A stretch of DNA of 64,000 nt, taken from positions 45,873,155 through 45,937,154 of the forward strand of contig NC_085137.1 of NCBI RefSeq assembly GCF_035046485.1, given 5' to 3'. Below, piece after piece: positions 63,545-64,000 of the stretch. The DNA is from Aedes albopictus. Lineage: Eukaryota > Arthropoda > Insecta > Diptera > Culicidae. The notes under the pieces were generated by a model. The model was not told the DNA's origin and did no database searches. It saw only the letters and a program-made list of their open reading frames with translations. The translations under genes were made by a program, and so were the position numbers. The first letter of the stretch is position 1. Each line of letters opens with the position of its first letter.

Positions 63545-64000
63545 GCTTCGTCGGAATTCAAAAGTGAGACAAATTAAAGCAAGCGATAGATATCTTGACA
63601 AAACTAAGACGATCTCATCCAATCACACCATTTCAGATTCCTGAGGTGTAATAATGCAGAAGGATGGGTCAACGTTGTATGGGAAAATTAAAATTTAATC
63701 GTAATAACTCCGAACAAACTTTTTCATTTCTCTTTCGCGTCTAAAATGACTGCGTAAAATTTTTGTGCGACTGGTTGCTCCCTCACGCACTGTAATGTGG
63801 TTGAAAGTTTAATGGGATTCAATATGAAAAATTTCAGTTACTTGCATGTTTTTGTCAAATTTTACATGCATCTTGTAGCCAATGATAATAAAATATAGCG
63901 TGTGTAGAAAATACTTTGTCGAAAATCGTTAAGGTATCTGTGTTTGTGAAAAAGTTGTATCGTCTTGGTGTTGATCGGCCTCCAGTGATAGTGAAGGAGG
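63545..64000. other. No gene recognised
   Basis: AT-rich; the edge of the window may cut a larger repeat. Nothing coding. Confidence 0.4.

Noticed and set aside
1..64000. Endogenous viral sequence
   Set aside because: No viral polymerase, capsid or envelope-like protein could be recognised in any frame; all reverse transcriptase pieces fit ordinary retrotransposons.

Overview
The window looks like mosquito nuclear DNA, most likely Aedes (A. aegypti or a close relative). The signs are low GC, a high density of nested short transposons and tRNA-derived SINEs, very long introns, and GC-rich exons with insect-type proteins. No bacterial, phage or viral gene is visible.

Two protein-coding genes are supported, both on the + strand. 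(1) A chemosensory protein (CSP/OS-D family) of 126 aa has exon 1 at 14431-14626 and exon 2 at 27338-27522. They are joined by a phase-1 intron of about 12.7 kb and give the diagnostic CX6CX18CX2C pattern. (2) An imaginal disc growth factor (IDGF; catalytically dead GH18 chitinase-like protein) of 442 aa has exons 46152-46281, 56511-57234 and 57297-57771. It has a TATA box and initiator upstream, a first intron of about 10.2 kb, and a poly(A) signal at 57831. Both proteins have a signal peptide and would be secreted. Nothing in the sequence ties their functions together.

The rest is intron or intergenic DNA made largely of repeats. (a) A degenerate 12-bp GAATTCCTGGAG-type satellite occurs in about a dozen tracts and often switches strand orientation within a tract. 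(b) Many palindromic (foldback) MITEs have clear TA, TTAA, TAA or 7-8 bp target-site duplications, several nested inside one another. (c) SINEs belong to at least three tRNA-headed families, including one SINE inside another and several 5'-truncated tails. (d) Decayed non-LTR retrotransposons lie at 29.4-33.4 kb and 34.0-34.7 kb, and the first is split by a hAT-like element. (e) A decayed Ty1/copia 3' half with a probable LTR lies at 53.1-54.4 kb. (f) There is a near-perfect 0.94-kb (TAGAC)n array at 39.35-40.29 kb, and a roughly 155-bp tandem repeat at 62.3-63.5 kb.

Layout: 1-14.4 kb is repeat-rich upstream DNA; 14.4-27.9 kb the CSP gene; 27.9-45.9 kb intergenic (retrotransposon relics, satellite, pentanucleotide array, mariner-like element); 45.96-57.84 kb the IDGF gene; 57.8-64 kb repeats, including a 1.7-kb palindrome within a palindrome. 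I found no convincing new multi-gene system. The most unusual items are the doubly nested foldbacks, the strand-switching satellite, the long (TAGAC)n array, and a second, phase-compatible CSP-like splice donor inside the CSP intron.
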